Source: Paenibacillus physcomitrellae
GTDB taxonomy: Bacteria; Bacillota; Bacilli; Paenibacillales; Paenibacillaceae
DNA length: 64,000 nt
Assembly (NCBI RefSeq): GCF_002240225.1
Contig: NZ_CP022584.1
Location: 2,887,501 to 2,951,500, forward strand
Direction of reading: 5' to 3'
Of this stretch, positions 7,801 to 15,934 are shown in pieces (the stretch's first letter is position 1; each line of letters begins with the position of its first letter). The translations under genes and the position numbers were made by a program. The notes beneath the pieces are model-generated. The model ran no database searches, had not been told where the DNA came from, and saw only the letters and a list, made by a program, of their open reading frames with translations.

Positions 7801-8985
7801 TTAAGCTTTGGCAATCTCAAGTTCTTTGGTAACTGCAACTTCATTTAAAGTTTTATGAACACTCGTCCCCCGTAGACGTTTGGTTTCAACTGTTGCTGAC
7901 CCTTCAGCAACAGATAATAGTACCTGTCCTATTGCTTTTCCAAGCCCAACAGGCACCGCATTGCCTATTTGGCGATAAATATCATCTGCAGTTCCTTCAA
8001 TAGTCCAGCCATCAGGAAATTGCTGAATACGAGCGTACTCCCGAACACTCAGGGGTCTATCTTTTGTGGGATGACAAAGCAATGTTGCTTTTTGAACAGG
8101 GCTTGTAAGTAGTGTTGGTGAAGGTTGATTGTAGTCCAGCCTCCTGAAAAATCCTGTTTTCCCACCACCGCTCTTATATGCCCCACCCATTGCTTTCAAT
8201 TGCAGTTCTACCGGCAATGAACGCCAATTCCCTCCCATTGGGACATGCTTTAAAATATCTACCCGATCTTTAGAGAACGATCCGCATATTCCAGGCTCAT
8301 CTTCAATATCTCTAATTGCCTGCCCTAATGTCATCCATCTGTAGTCAGGGTCTTGATGTCTCTGAAAATGTGTTGGAGCAGGTAAAAAAATATCTTCGTG
8401 ATCTCTCGAACCAATAATAATTAAACGTTCACGGAATTGCGGAACACCAAAATGAGCAGCATCTAAGACACCAAATACAATTTTATATCCCAACCCCTCC
8501 AACGTCTGCCTTACTATCTTAAATGCTGAACCCGGTTTTTCATCTTCAGTATAATCGCTTTTTTTCTTTCCCTTAGGTGGTTTTGTTATTGATGCGGATG
8601 TAAGTCCTTTTACATTCTCCATTACAAAAAACCTAGGACGGACTGTTCTAATAACGTGAGCGAATTCCATAAACAAAGAACCGCGTGGATCACCTAAGCT
8701 CTCCCGCTTCCCAGCAGTGGAAAACGCTTGGCAAGGGGGGCCTCCTACAACTGCAAAAACTTCTTCTGCTCTTAGATCAGCCTTTCTTAGAAGAAACGAA
8801 CAACTCGGGTCTTCTTGTATCAATTCTTTTATATCACCAAAAACAAAATTTTTGTTATTTGCAATTGCAGTTTTCTCACACCACTTATCATAATCCTGTG
8901 CAACTCTTATCTCTAAGCCTGCTGATTCCAGACCTAAATCTAGTCCCATGGCTCCAGAGAACAGTGATATTGTTGGATAGCTCAT
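7801..8985 (-). CDS. DNA (cytosine-5) methyltransferase
   Basis: Transfers a methyl group from S-adenosylmethionine to cytosine C5 in a specific DNA site, protecting the host from the neighbouring endonuclease. The start at ATG 8985 follows GGAG at 8 nt; a GTG three codons upstream overlaps the ribosome site. All key motifs are present in order in 394 residues: I FSGAMGLDLG (about 9-18), IV GGPPCQAFS with catalytic Cys85, VI ENVKG, VIII QFRERLIIIG, a target-recognition region of about 100 residues, and X QIGNAVP. It appears complete. A short tail of about 40 residues follows motif X. A promoter region with a tandem repeat lies upstream. Confidence 0.95.
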   Translation of the reverse strand: MSYPTISLFSGAMGLDLGLESAGLEIRVAQDYDKWCEKTAIANNKNFVFGDIKELIQEDPSCSFLLRKADLRAEEVFAVVGGPPCQAFSTAGKRESLGDPRGSLFMEFAHVIRTVRPRFFVMENVKGLTSASITKPPKGKKKSDYTEDEKPGSAFKIVRQTLEGLGYKIVFGVLDAAHFGVPQFRERLIIIGSRDHEDIFLPAPTHFQRHQDPDYRWMTLGQAIRDIEDEPGICGSFSKDRVDILKHVPMGGNWRSLPVELQLKAMGGAYKSGGGKTGFFRRLDYNQPSPTLLTSPVQKATLLCHPTKDRPLSVREYARIQQFPDGWTIEGTADDIYRQIGNAVPVGLGKAIGQVLLSVAEGSATVETKRLRGTSVHKTLNEVAVTKELEIAKA

Positions 8986-9014
8986 TCTTTTCACTCCGCT
9001 CTGTTTAGCCTAAT

Positions 9015-9047
9015 ATTATATCATGTTTGTGACTCTATTATAACATG
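9015..9047. promoter_or_regulatory. tandem 11-bp repeats overlapping the methyltransferase promoter
   Basis: Two 11-bp direct repeats (9015-9025 and 9037-9047) match at 10 of 11 positions and are 22 bp apart, two helical turns. On the minus strand each contains a TATAAT-like hexamer; the copy nearer the gene fits a -10 box about 30 bp upstream of the methyltransferase start. This could be two promoters or an operator. The rest of the 264-bp divergent gap shows nothing else. Confidence 0.5.
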
Positions 9048-9249
9048 GGCTTACCAATAGGTCCAGCAAAATATCAGTGTTGTTGCAATGCATTAAAAAC
9101 CACCTTTGAAGACAAAATGAACCCTACATAGACTAAGTAACCATGCGTTCCCATTAATTAAAAATGGTTTATATTCCAAATGAAGGAATAACGCTCTGCT
9201 ATGTCGAATAAATATTCAATTTTAGTTATTACGGGAGGGAATAAATCCA

Positions 9250-11079
9250 TTGAAGCTGTCAAAACTAACAATAAGAAACTTTAAAGGAATCAAAGAGTTA
9301 AGTATCAATGTGGAAAATATAACTGTGATAATTGGCCCAAACAATTGTAGTAAAAGTACAATATTGCAAGCATTAAAGTTATTCGGTTCAAGCGATAAGA
9401 AGATCGACTCCAAATACTATTTTAGACACAACACCTCGCTACCAATTTCATTTCATGCGACATTTACAGATATCTCATTAGAAGAGGCAGAAATGCATGG
9501 TATCCGTGCTTCTATGCATTCCGATTCTCATAATTTCATTGTTCGTGCAGTTTATAATTTTGGTGAAGATGTAAAAAGAGCCGCAAAAACCACGGGCTCC
9601 CTTGAACATGATCTAGAGGACGCTGGTTGGGACGGAAAATTAGGCGGTGGAAATAATTCTTCACATTTTGTCAGTGTTTTCCCTGAAGTGATTTATATTC
9701 CAGCTGTGAAAAATGCTAGTGATGAACTAAAAAATAGTTCGGATAATATGAAGACTTTAACAACACTCTATAAAGATATCATCCACTCACTTGATGAGTA
9801 TTCAGTTGCAGAAGAGAAAACAAAAAAGCTTCAAGAGAAAATAAATCAGCATGATGATGAGAAAATAAAGTATTTTGAGTCCGAAGTCCAAACCTTCCTT
9901 AATGATGTAACATCTACAAAAATAAACTTCAAAGTTGACGTCCAACCTATGGATGAGATTGTAAGCACGAGTGTTAGCCCCTTCTTTAACTATAACGGTA
10001 TAGAAACAGGTATAGATTTTCAAGGGAACGGGGTTCAACGCACCTTTATTGTTTCAATACTCAAAGGATTTAGGAAATTTAAAAGTAAATATCCGTCTGA
10101 TAAAAAAGAACAATCACTGTACAAGAGGTCTCTAATAGTAGCAATTGAGGAGCCTGAATTGTACCTTCATCCTCAAATTGCAAAGGTATTCAAAGATACG
10201 TTGTATTCACTTGCTGACGATAATTTATTCCAAGTAATCGCAACTTCACATTCTCCTAATTTTATAGATTTATCAAAGCCAAATAGGACATTGGCAAAAC
10301 TGTCATTAGATAAAAATAAACTGGTTAGTGTAGCACAAGTTAGCTCAGATATTTATGGTATGGAAACAGATGATATAGAACGTTTTCAAGCTTTGTTAAA
10401 GTTTAATCCATATGTTAACGAAGTGTTTTTTGCAGATCACGCAATTTTGGTTGAAGGTGACACAGAAGTTGTTGCTTTTAAAGTTATTGGTGAAAAGCTT
10501 GTGAGTGACGGATTATTGTCACAAGAAGTACTTAACAGAACAACCGTGATAAATTGCGCAGGTAAACCCACTATGTATGTAATTATGAATATACTAAACA
10601 ATTTCAATATTAGTTATACAGTTGTACACGACTTTGATATAACAGAATATAATTCTAAAAAACAACGAAGAGGTGTCCCTGCATTAAAATCAGTCATCAC
10701 GATCAATCACAAATTAGAGAAGTTGGCACTAGCCAGAGGTAATAAAAAATATGTTTTTCAGTATACATTTGAATCTGAGATGCCTGATGGTTATGAAAAA
10801 GGAACATCTAAATCTTTCTCAGCTTATGAATTCCTAAAGGAAAAAGAGTTGTATCAGTTGCCTCAAAGATTTATGAGCATAGTAAAAAGTGCCTTTGGCT
10901 TAGAGACGGACAACCCTCTTGACCATTCAGTCGATACTCTATTACCGAAATATCAAAAAGATGATTGGACCGAACTAGAACAGGCAATCAAAGAATGGCA
11001 AGCTCCGATGGTCGAAGAGTATATGAAGATATTTTGGGTAGATCAAATGGTTGCGGCCGGTGAAGAAACTAAAGAGTAA
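9250..11079 (+). CDS. OLD-family ATP-dependent nuclease (ABC ATPase plus TOPRIM)
   Basis: The 609-residue protein starts at TTG 9250 after a GGGAGGG site. The N-terminal ABC/SMC-like ATPase begins LTIRNFKGIKEL and has a Walker A region GPNNCSKST (29-37), Walker B IEEPELYLHPQ (about 299-309) and an H-loop ATSHSP (about 328). The C-terminal TOPRIM nuclease domain has VEGDTE (about 401-406) and the metal-binding pair Asp461/Asp463 (VVHDFD). OLD enzymes are nucleases used in phage defence and interference. No UvrD-like helicase follows, so this is not a standard Gabija pair but a stand-alone class 1 type. The glycine before the Walker A lysine is a serine here, which is odd. It is transcribed divergently from the restriction-modification genes. 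Confidence 0.9.
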   Translation: MKLSKLTIRNFKGIKELSINVENITVIIGPNNCSKSTILQALKLFGSSDKKIDSKYYFRHNTSLPISFHATFTDISLEEAEMHGIRASMHSDSHNFIVRAVYNFGEDVKRAAKTTGSLEHDLEDAGWDGKLGGGNNSSHFVSVFPEVIYIPAVKNASDELKNSSDNMKTLTTLYKDIIHSLDEYSVAEEKTKKLQEKINQHDDEKIKYFESEVQTFLNDVTSTKINFKVDVQPMDEIVSTSVSPFFNYNGIETGIDFQGNGVQRTFIVSILKGFRKFKSKYPSDKKEQSLYKRSLIVAIEEPELYLHPQIAKVFKDTLYSLADDNLFQVIATSHSPNFIDLSKPNRTLAKLSLDKNKLVSVAQVSSDIYGMETDDIERFQALLKFNPYVNEVFFADHAILVEGDTEVVAFKVIGEKLVSDGLLSQEVLNRTTVINCAGKPTMYVIMNILNNFNISYTVVHDFDITEYNSKKQRRGVPALKSVITINHKLEKLALARGNKKYVFQYTFESEMPDGYEKGTSKSFSAYEFLKEKELYQLPQRFMSIVKSAFGLETDNPLDHSVDTLLPKYQKDDWTELEQAIKEWQAPMVEEYMKIFWVDQMVAAGEETKE

Positions 11080-11185
11080 TTTACCCCTTACATTATTTTA
11101 TTTATTTTCAACGACCTCAAAAAAGTGATTATGTAACCAGGATGATTAGATATATCCAGCTCGCGGCAAAAACCTGTATACAGAA

Positions 11186-11219
11186 AACAGCGGAAAGGCA
11201 CTACAGCCTTTCCGCTGTT
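11186..11219. terminator. terminator hairpin after the OLD-family gene
   Basis: A perfect 14-bp inverted repeat (11186-11199 and 11206-11219) with a 6-nt loop, followed by a T-rich stretch on the plus strand, lies about 105 bp past the stop. The intervening bases hold only a short palindrome (CTGTATACAG). Confidence 0.7.
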
Positions 11220-11360
11220 CATTTTGTTGCTCCGCATCGCTCTCATCCATCTTGTAGTCTAGTTTTCCGTAGGTATCTCATGCCTTGGCCAGTTGTCTAT
11301 ATTAACCCGGTTCCTTCAAGCAGTATCAGATATGATTTGTCACGATTAGTCTTAAACTGT

Positions 11361-11426
11361 GATTCTTGTAGACGATTTGTCTACAAGAATCCACAAAATA
11401 AAGAACTAAAAATTTCTTGTCTACAT
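11361..11426. repeat. inverted and direct repeats, candidate integrase arm-type sites next to ssrA
   Basis: A perfect 13-bp inverted repeat (11361-11373 and 11379-11391, 5-bp spacer) contains the 9-mer TTGTCTACA at 11377-11385, which recurs as a direct repeat at 11418-11426; a weaker CCGTCTATA follows. They lie 60-125 bp from the ssrA 3' end, in the AT-rich side of the composition change. Clusters like this are typical of tyrosine integrase arm sites beside a tmRNA attachment site. A short stem-loop role is an alternative. The gap from 11,220 to 11,454 otherwise shows nothing. Confidence 0.5.
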
Positions 11427-11454
11427 TCCGTCTATAATTTCACTTCGGAAAAGG

Positions 11455-11483
11455 AAAAAACCCGCTTACCAGCGGGTTTTTTT
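11455..11483. terminator. ssrA terminator (bidirectional)
   Basis: An 11-bp stem (11455-11465 and 11472-11482) with GC core CCCGC/GCGGG, flanked by A and T runs on either side, begins 3 nt beyond the tmRNA CCA end. It terminates ssrA on the minus strand and anything arriving from the island. Confidence 0.85.
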
Positions 11484-11485
11484 AA

Positions 11486-11847
11486 TGGAGGCGAGGGGAG
11501 TCGAACCCCTGTCCGAAGGCAACGCCACATAGGCTTCTACGGGTGTAGTGACAGTTTTGATGTCACCCTAGGAACTCCCCGTCACCGGATTCCCTTTGGG
11601 TCAGCCTGGTTATCTTCTTCAGCTAGCCGCAGGCGGAGACTAGACAGCGTATCCCACTAAAGGTTGAGCCCTCATCCCGGCACATGGGCGATGCAGAGCG
11701 AGAGCACGTCTGCAGGTTATTAAGCTGCGAGAGCGTAGTTAGATTGTTGTTTGCCGTTTAATAGGCTTTAGCGTTGATGAAGTGGACGCGTCCCCACTAC
11801 CCGCTACCCATGCTCGAACAACCCCCGTCGAATCCAAAAACGCCCCC
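11486..11847 (-). ncRNA. ssrA: transfer-messenger RNA (tmRNA)
   Basis: tmRNA rescues stalled ribosomes by trans-translation with SmpB. The 5' end GGGGGCGUUUUUGGAUUCGAC and the 3' end with T-arm GGGGUUCGACUCCCC and encoded CCA pair into the tRNA-like domain. The tag reading frame lies at 11,720-11,755. The length is 362 nt, usual for the family. smpB lies 259 bp upstream on the same strand, as expected. The gene marks a sharp change from AT-rich island to GC-richer backbone, and tmRNA 3' ends are common integration targets. Confidence 0.97.
11720..11755 (-). other. tmRNA proteolysis-tag reading frame
   Basis: Reading GGC AAA CAA CAA TCT AAC gives the tag GKQQSNYALAA followed by two TAA stops. 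The ALAA end is the ClpXP/ClpAP degron. At 11 residues it is shorter than the Bacillus subtilis tag. Confidence 0.85.
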
Positions 11848-12030
11848 GTAAAATGAGAATCGGCTCACCAGCACCTTACAGCGCCGGGCCTATCTACAAA
11901 AAGGGTGTCTTCCGGATTAAATCGGATGCCGAAGCTCCAGGAAGCACATTACTTACTTGATCCTTCCCTCCATAAAAGAAGGTCAAGCGCCAACGTATAG
12001 CAGAAATGCTATATCAACGGTACATCAATT

Positions 12031-12036
12031 ATTATA
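12031..12036 (-). promoter_or_regulatory. possible -10 box for ssrA or read-through unit
   Basis: A consensus TATAAT on the minus strand lies about 185 bp upstream of the tmRNA 5' end, without a convincing -35 box. The remaining smpB-ssrA gap shows no other clear signal. Confidence 0.3.
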
Positions 12037-12106
12037 ACACAACCGGCGAAGAACTGCTCGCCAAGTTGCTGGAACTGCCGATAAATCCTGCTAATTCGCT
12101 GCGAAG

Positions 12107-12589
12107 TTACCGTGCAACCTTCTGACGTTCCTTCAAAGCACGCTGAATATCGCGCTGAGCGTCTTTCTTGGCTGCTGTTTCGCGTTTGTCGAACTGCTTC
12201 TTACCTTTACCAAGACCCAGCAGCAGCTTGGCGTAACCGTTCCGCACATAAACCTTTAGCGGCACAATTGTATAGCCTTCCTGTTTCGACTGTCCGAGCA
12301 GCTTGTTGATCTGCGATTTGTGCATCAGCAGCTTGCGCGCGCGCGTCGGATCTTCCGGATTACTGCGGTTGCCCTGTTCAAAAGGACTGATATGCATGTT
12401 GTGGACGTGAATTTCACCGTTCCGAATCGTCGCAAAAGCGTCACTAATGTTCGCCCGCGCCGCCCGCAGCGATTTGATCTCCGTTCCCGTCAGCACCATG
12501 CCCGCCTCATACGTATCTTCGATGAAGTAGTCATGGGAAGCTTTCTTGTTCTGGGCCAAAACTTTGCCTTCTGTCGTTTTCTTACCCAT
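12107..12589 (-). CDS. smpB: SsrA-binding protein SmpB
   Basis: The 160-residue, basic RNA-binding protein binds the tRNA-like domain of tmRNA and delivers it to stalled ribosomes. Family signatures are present: [20 protein letters not shown] at the N-terminus, [16 protein letters not shown], and the lysine-rich C-terminal tail ([15 protein letters not shown]...) that enters the mRNA channel. The length is normal. It lies between rnr and ssrA on the same strand, the common Firmicutes order. Confidence 0.97.
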   Translation of the reverse strand: MGKKTTEGKVLAQNKKASHDYFIEDTYEAGMVLTGTEIKSLRAARANISDAFATIRNGEIHVHNMHISPFEQGNRSNPEDPTRARKLLMHKSQINKLLGQSKQEGYTIVPLKVYVRNGYAKLLLGLGKGKKQFDKRETAAKKDAQRDIQRALKERQKVAR

Positions 12590-12669
12590 GTGCTCACTCC
12601 CTTATTCAAAAAATACCTACCTAAGCGACTCAGAACTCAATTGTATCAACAGGCGCAGGCAAAATCAAG

Positions 12670-12692
12670 GCTGCGGACCCAAAGCCCGCAGC
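12670..12692 (-). terminator. weak hairpin after rnr
   Basis: A 7-bp GC-rich stem (12670-12676 and 12686-12692) is followed by a short T-rich stretch on the minus strand, about 70 bp past the rnr stop. Partial read-through into smpB is likely. Confidence 0.45.
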
Positions 12693-12760
12693 ACATGATG
12701 AATACCTTATTTGGAAGCCTCATTCATCGAAAAATGAACAGTAAAGAATTGAAGCTTTTC

Positions 12761-15646
12761 TTATTTCTTTTTCTTCCGGACAAAAGCTGCGGTAGCGTTC
12801 TTGGCAGAACCACCTCTGCCCGAATCACCTTCGCCGCTGCGGCTTGAACCGCCAGCGCCGTTACCGGCTTTGCCGCCGCCCTGCTTTTTCTTCTTGCGTT
12901 TCTTGCTGCCGGAGCCGGAAGGATCTCCGGTGACGGCAGCACCGCCCGCGCCGCCAGCGTTAAAGATCCCGCTGGCGGACGTCTTTTTGCGGCGTTGGCC
13001 ATTGTCACCACCGCCGCCCTTGCCATACCCGCGGCTATCCCCGCCGCGGGTGAAGCCGTTCGGCGAGCCGCTGGCGTAGCCGCCCTTGCCCGAGCCGAAG
13101 CCGAAACTAACGCCACCGGCGCCAGCTTCCGGCTTCGCGCCCTCACCGCGGCCTGCCGCCTCGGCCGCGGCCAGCACCCCGTCACCGGCTTCGCCCCGGT
13201 GACGGCCCTGCGAGCCGCCCGATGCCGGCGGCTCGCCTGCGCCCGGACTCCACGCGTCCGGGCTGCCAAACACGCCGCGCGCATCGCCGCGCGGCTTGCC
13301 CTTGCCGGCGGCTTTGCCTTTGCCGCCGCCGGAACCACCAGCGCCGGCCTTGCCACGGCCGCTGCCAGCACCGCCGCTGCCTTTGCCGCGCCCGGCAGCG
13401 CCAAACCCGCCGGCCGCGCCTTTCTTCCCGCGGCCGCCTTTACCGCCGCCCCGGCCAAAGCCACCGCCGCCGCCCGGCTCCAAATCCCCGCCGCGTTCAC
13501 GGCGCCGCGGCTTCATGTCCACCAGCTCGAAGTCGATGGTGTGGTCGTCCATGTTCACGCGGGCCACGCGGATCTTGACCTCGTCGCCGATCCGGAAGAT
13601 CCGCGACGTGCGTTCCCCGATCAGCGCCATATGCTGCTCATGGAAATGGTAATAATCATCCGTCATCGCACTGAGACGGATCAGGCCTTCCACCGTATTA
13701 TCCAGCTCGATAAACATGCCGAAGCTGGTTACGCTGCTGATCATGCCGGTGAATTCCTCGCCGACCTTGTCCAGCATGAACTCGGCTTTCTTCAGCTGCT
13801 CCGTGTCGCGCTCCGCATCTACGGCAATCCGTTCCCGCTCCGAGGACTGCTGCGCAATGTCCGCCATCCGGCTCGCCAGATATTCCTGACGGTCGGCAGG
13901 TAGGGCACCACCGGCTTCGATCACCTCGCGGATGACCCGGTGGATCACCAAGTCCGGATAACGCCGGATCGGTGAGGTGAAATGCGTGTAGAACTCCGCT
14001 GCCAGTCCAAAGTGACCCGTGCTTTCAGCGTCATACTTCGCCTGCTTCATCGACCGAAGCAGCATTGTGCTGATCACCGTCTGCTCCTTCGTGCCGTCAA
14101 TATCCTCCAACAGCGACTGAAGGGCGCGCGGATGAACCTTGTTGCCTTTGCCCCGCACGGCATAACCGAAGTTGGCGATGAACGCCATAAAATTCATCAG
14201 CTTCTCTTGATCCGGATCCTCATGAATCCGGTAAATAAACGGCACCTTCAGCCAGTGGAAATGCTCGGCTACCGTCTCGTTGGCAGCCAGCATAAATTCC
14301 TCAATGATCTGCTCCGCGATGGACCGCTCGCGTTTGACGATGTCGACCGCCTTGCCTGACTCATCCACGATCACCTTCGATTCCTCGAAATCGAAGTCCA
14401 CCGCGCCGCGTCTCATCCGTTTGCCGCGCAGGCGCAGGGCGAGATCGCGCATATTTTTAAAGGTATCGACCAGATCGCTGTAACGCTCCGTAACCTCAGG
14501 ATCTTCCTCCTGCAGAATCTTGCGCACATTCGTGTACGTCATCCGTTCTTTCGTCCGGATTACACTCGTATAAATATCGTGCCGGACCACACGCATCTGC
14601 TCGTCGAATTCCATATCGCAGGACAGTGTAAAACGGTCCACCTTCGGATTCAAGCTGCAAATGCCGTTGGATAAACGATGCGGCAGCATCGGAATAACGC
14701 GATCCACCAGATAAACACTGCAGCCCCGGTTGTAGGCTTCCTGGTCCAGACGCGAGTTCTCCTTCACATAATAGCCGACATCGGCGATGTGTACGCCAAG
14801 CAGGTAATTGCCGTTCTCCAGACGTTCCACATTCACCGCGTCATCCAGGTCTTTGGCGTCTTCGCCGTCAATAGTTACGATCACCCGGTCACGCAGGTCA
14901 CGGCGCCCCTGGCGCACGATTTCTTCCTGATCAATCGTATCCGGCACGGCGGTCGCTTCCTCCATGACGTCTTCAGGGAACTCCTCCGGCAGCTGGTGTT
15001 TACGGATAATGGACAAAATGTCCACGCCCGGGTCATCTTTATGACCCAGAATCTCCACGACTTCACCCGTAGCGGCCGCCCGGCCTTCCGGATAAGAAAC
15101 AATCCGAGCGACCACTTTGTCGCCATTAGCGGCACCGCCCATTTTCTCCTGAGCGATAAAAATATCCCGGTTAATCCGTTTGTCATCCGGCATCACAAAG
15201 CCAAATGTCTCGTGATGCTGGAACACGCCGACCACCTGGGTCACCGCCCGCGTCACGATGCGGACAACCTCGCCCTCCAGCCGGCCTTCCGCCGGTCCTT
15301 TGCTGTTCACGCGGACCAGCACCGTATCGCCGTTCATGGCGCTTTTCAAATCGTTCGCATGGACATAAACGTCCGGATGCTCCCGATCCTCCGGGATCAG
15401 GAATGCAAATCCTTTAGCATGCACCTGCAGGCGTCCGCGCAGCAGATCCATCCGCTCGGGAACACCGTAGCGCTGCGTGCGGGTCAGCACGATTTTTCCG
15501 CTTTGTTCCAACTCATTCAGCAGTTTCAGAAACGCTTTAAATTCGGAAGCATCCGAAATTTGAAAATGTTCCTCAAGCTCCTGGTAAGTCATCGGTTTAT
15601 AAGCGGTCTCCCGCATAAAATCGAGCAGCGTATTTTCCGTTATCAT
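12761..15646 (-). CDS. rnr: ribonuclease R with a long glycine-rich tail
   Basis: Processive 3'-5' exoribonuclease of the RNB family, active on structured RNA and on tmRNA-associated mRNA decay. In order: N-terminal HTH/RNase-B OB domain (about 1-65), cold-shock domains (about 70-240), RNB catalytic domain (about 260-590) with [12 protein letters not shown] and [11 protein letters not shown], and an S1 domain (about 635-710, [19 protein letters not shown]). From about residue 712 to 961 the protein is almost entirely Gly, Ala, Lys, Arg and Ser, ending VRKKKK. Bacillus RNase R has about 780 residues and a short lysine-rich tail, so some 180 residues are extra. The tail is encoded by very GC-rich DNA that leaves all other frames open as well. 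Confidence 0.93.
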   Translation of the reverse strand: MITENTLLDFMRETAYKPMTYQELEEHFQISDASEFKAFLKLLNELEQSGKIVLTRTQRYGVPERMDLLRGRLQVHAKGFAFLIPEDREHPDVYVHANDLKSAMNGDTVLVRVNSKGPAEGRLEGEVVRIVTRAVTQVVGVFQHHETFGFVMPDDKRINRDIFIAQEKMGGAANGDKVVARIVSYPEGRAAATGEVVEILGHKDDPGVDILSIIRKHQLPEEFPEDVMEEATAVPDTIDQEEIVRQGRRDLRDRVIVTIDGEDAKDLDDAVNVERLENGNYLLGVHIADVGYYVKENSRLDQEAYNRGCSVYLVDRVIPMLPHRLSNGICSLNPKVDRFTLSCDMEFDEQMRVVRHDIYTSVIRTKERMTYTNVRKILQEEDPEVTERYSDLVDTFKNMRDLALRLRGKRMRRGAVDFDFEESKVIVDESGKAVDIVKRERSIAEQIIEEFMLAANETVAEHFHWLKVPFIYRIHEDPDQEKLMNFMAFIANFGYAVRGKGNKVHPRALQSLLEDIDGTKEQTVISTMLLRSMKQAKYDAESTGHFGLAAEFYTHFTSPIRRYPDLVIHRVIREVIEAGGALPADRQEYLASRMADIAQQSSERERIAVDAERDTEQLKKAEFMLDKVGEEFTGMISSVTSFGMFIELDNTVEGLIRLSAMTDDYYHFHEQHMALIGERTSRIFRIGDEVKIRVARVNMDDHTIDFELVDMKPRRRERGGDLEPGGGGGFGRGGGKGGRGKKGAAGGFGAAGRGKGSGGAGSGRGKAGAGGSGGGKGKAAGKGKPRGDARGVFGSPDAWSPGAGEPPASGGSQGRHRGEAGDGVLAAAEAAGRGEGAKPEAGAGGVSFGFGSGKGGYASGSPNGFTRGGDSRGYGKGGGGDNGQRRKKTSASGIFNAGGAGGAAVTGDPSGSGSKKRKKKKQGGGKAGNGAGGSSRSGEGDSGRGGSAKNATAAFVRKKKK

Positions 15647-15858
15647 GATTTCACCTCAAAAGCCCCGTCCAATGAAGAAGCCGTTATAATAGAATCCAAT
15701 ATTTTCTTTTCCATGTATATAACCTAGTATACACGAATTTAACCCTGCGCATCCGTAAACCCTGAAATCCTTTCCGCCAGTCACGGCGCTTTACACAATC
15801 CCTTATAAATAAACGGAAGGAGTCCCCCGATAATGAGGGTAGCGGGCACTTTTTACAG

Positions 15859-15902
15859 CTGTTCATCTGTTGTTCAACTGTTGTTTATCTGCTGTTAATT
15901 AG
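15859..15902 (+). repeat. four tandem 11-bp repeats upstream of the membrane protein gene
   Basis: Four contiguous 11-bp units (15859-15869, 15870-15880, 15881-15891, 15892-15902) share the consensus YTGTTYATCTG, the fourth being most degenerate. They sit about 20 bp upstream of the ribosome site of the gene starting at 15,935, within the divergent gap to rnr. A repeat of near one helical turn could be a regulator binding array. Confidence 0.6.
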
Positions 15903-15934
15903 CTGCCCCCCATCATTCAGAAGGAGGTCGAGGA

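Noticed and set aside
9250..11079. Gabija system
   Set aside because: The OLD-family gene is followed by a terminator and ssrA; no UvrD/PcrA-like GajB gene is present.
11142..11660. Plus-strand open frame of 172 codons across the tmRNA gene
   Set aside because: It runs over the repeat cluster, the ssrA terminator and part of the tmRNA, and has no ribosome site.
12724..13500. Second minus-strand frame of 258 codons inside the rnr tail
   Set aside because: Composition is pure Ala/Arg low complexity and it lies within the RNase R frame with no ribosome site; considered a shadow, although a frameshift in the tail cannot be excluded by eye.
12995..13903. Long plus-strand frames opposite rnr, rich in Ala, Pro and Arg
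   Set aside because: They are by-products of the very GC-rich glycine-codon stretch; the RNase R frame has conserved domains and the others do not.
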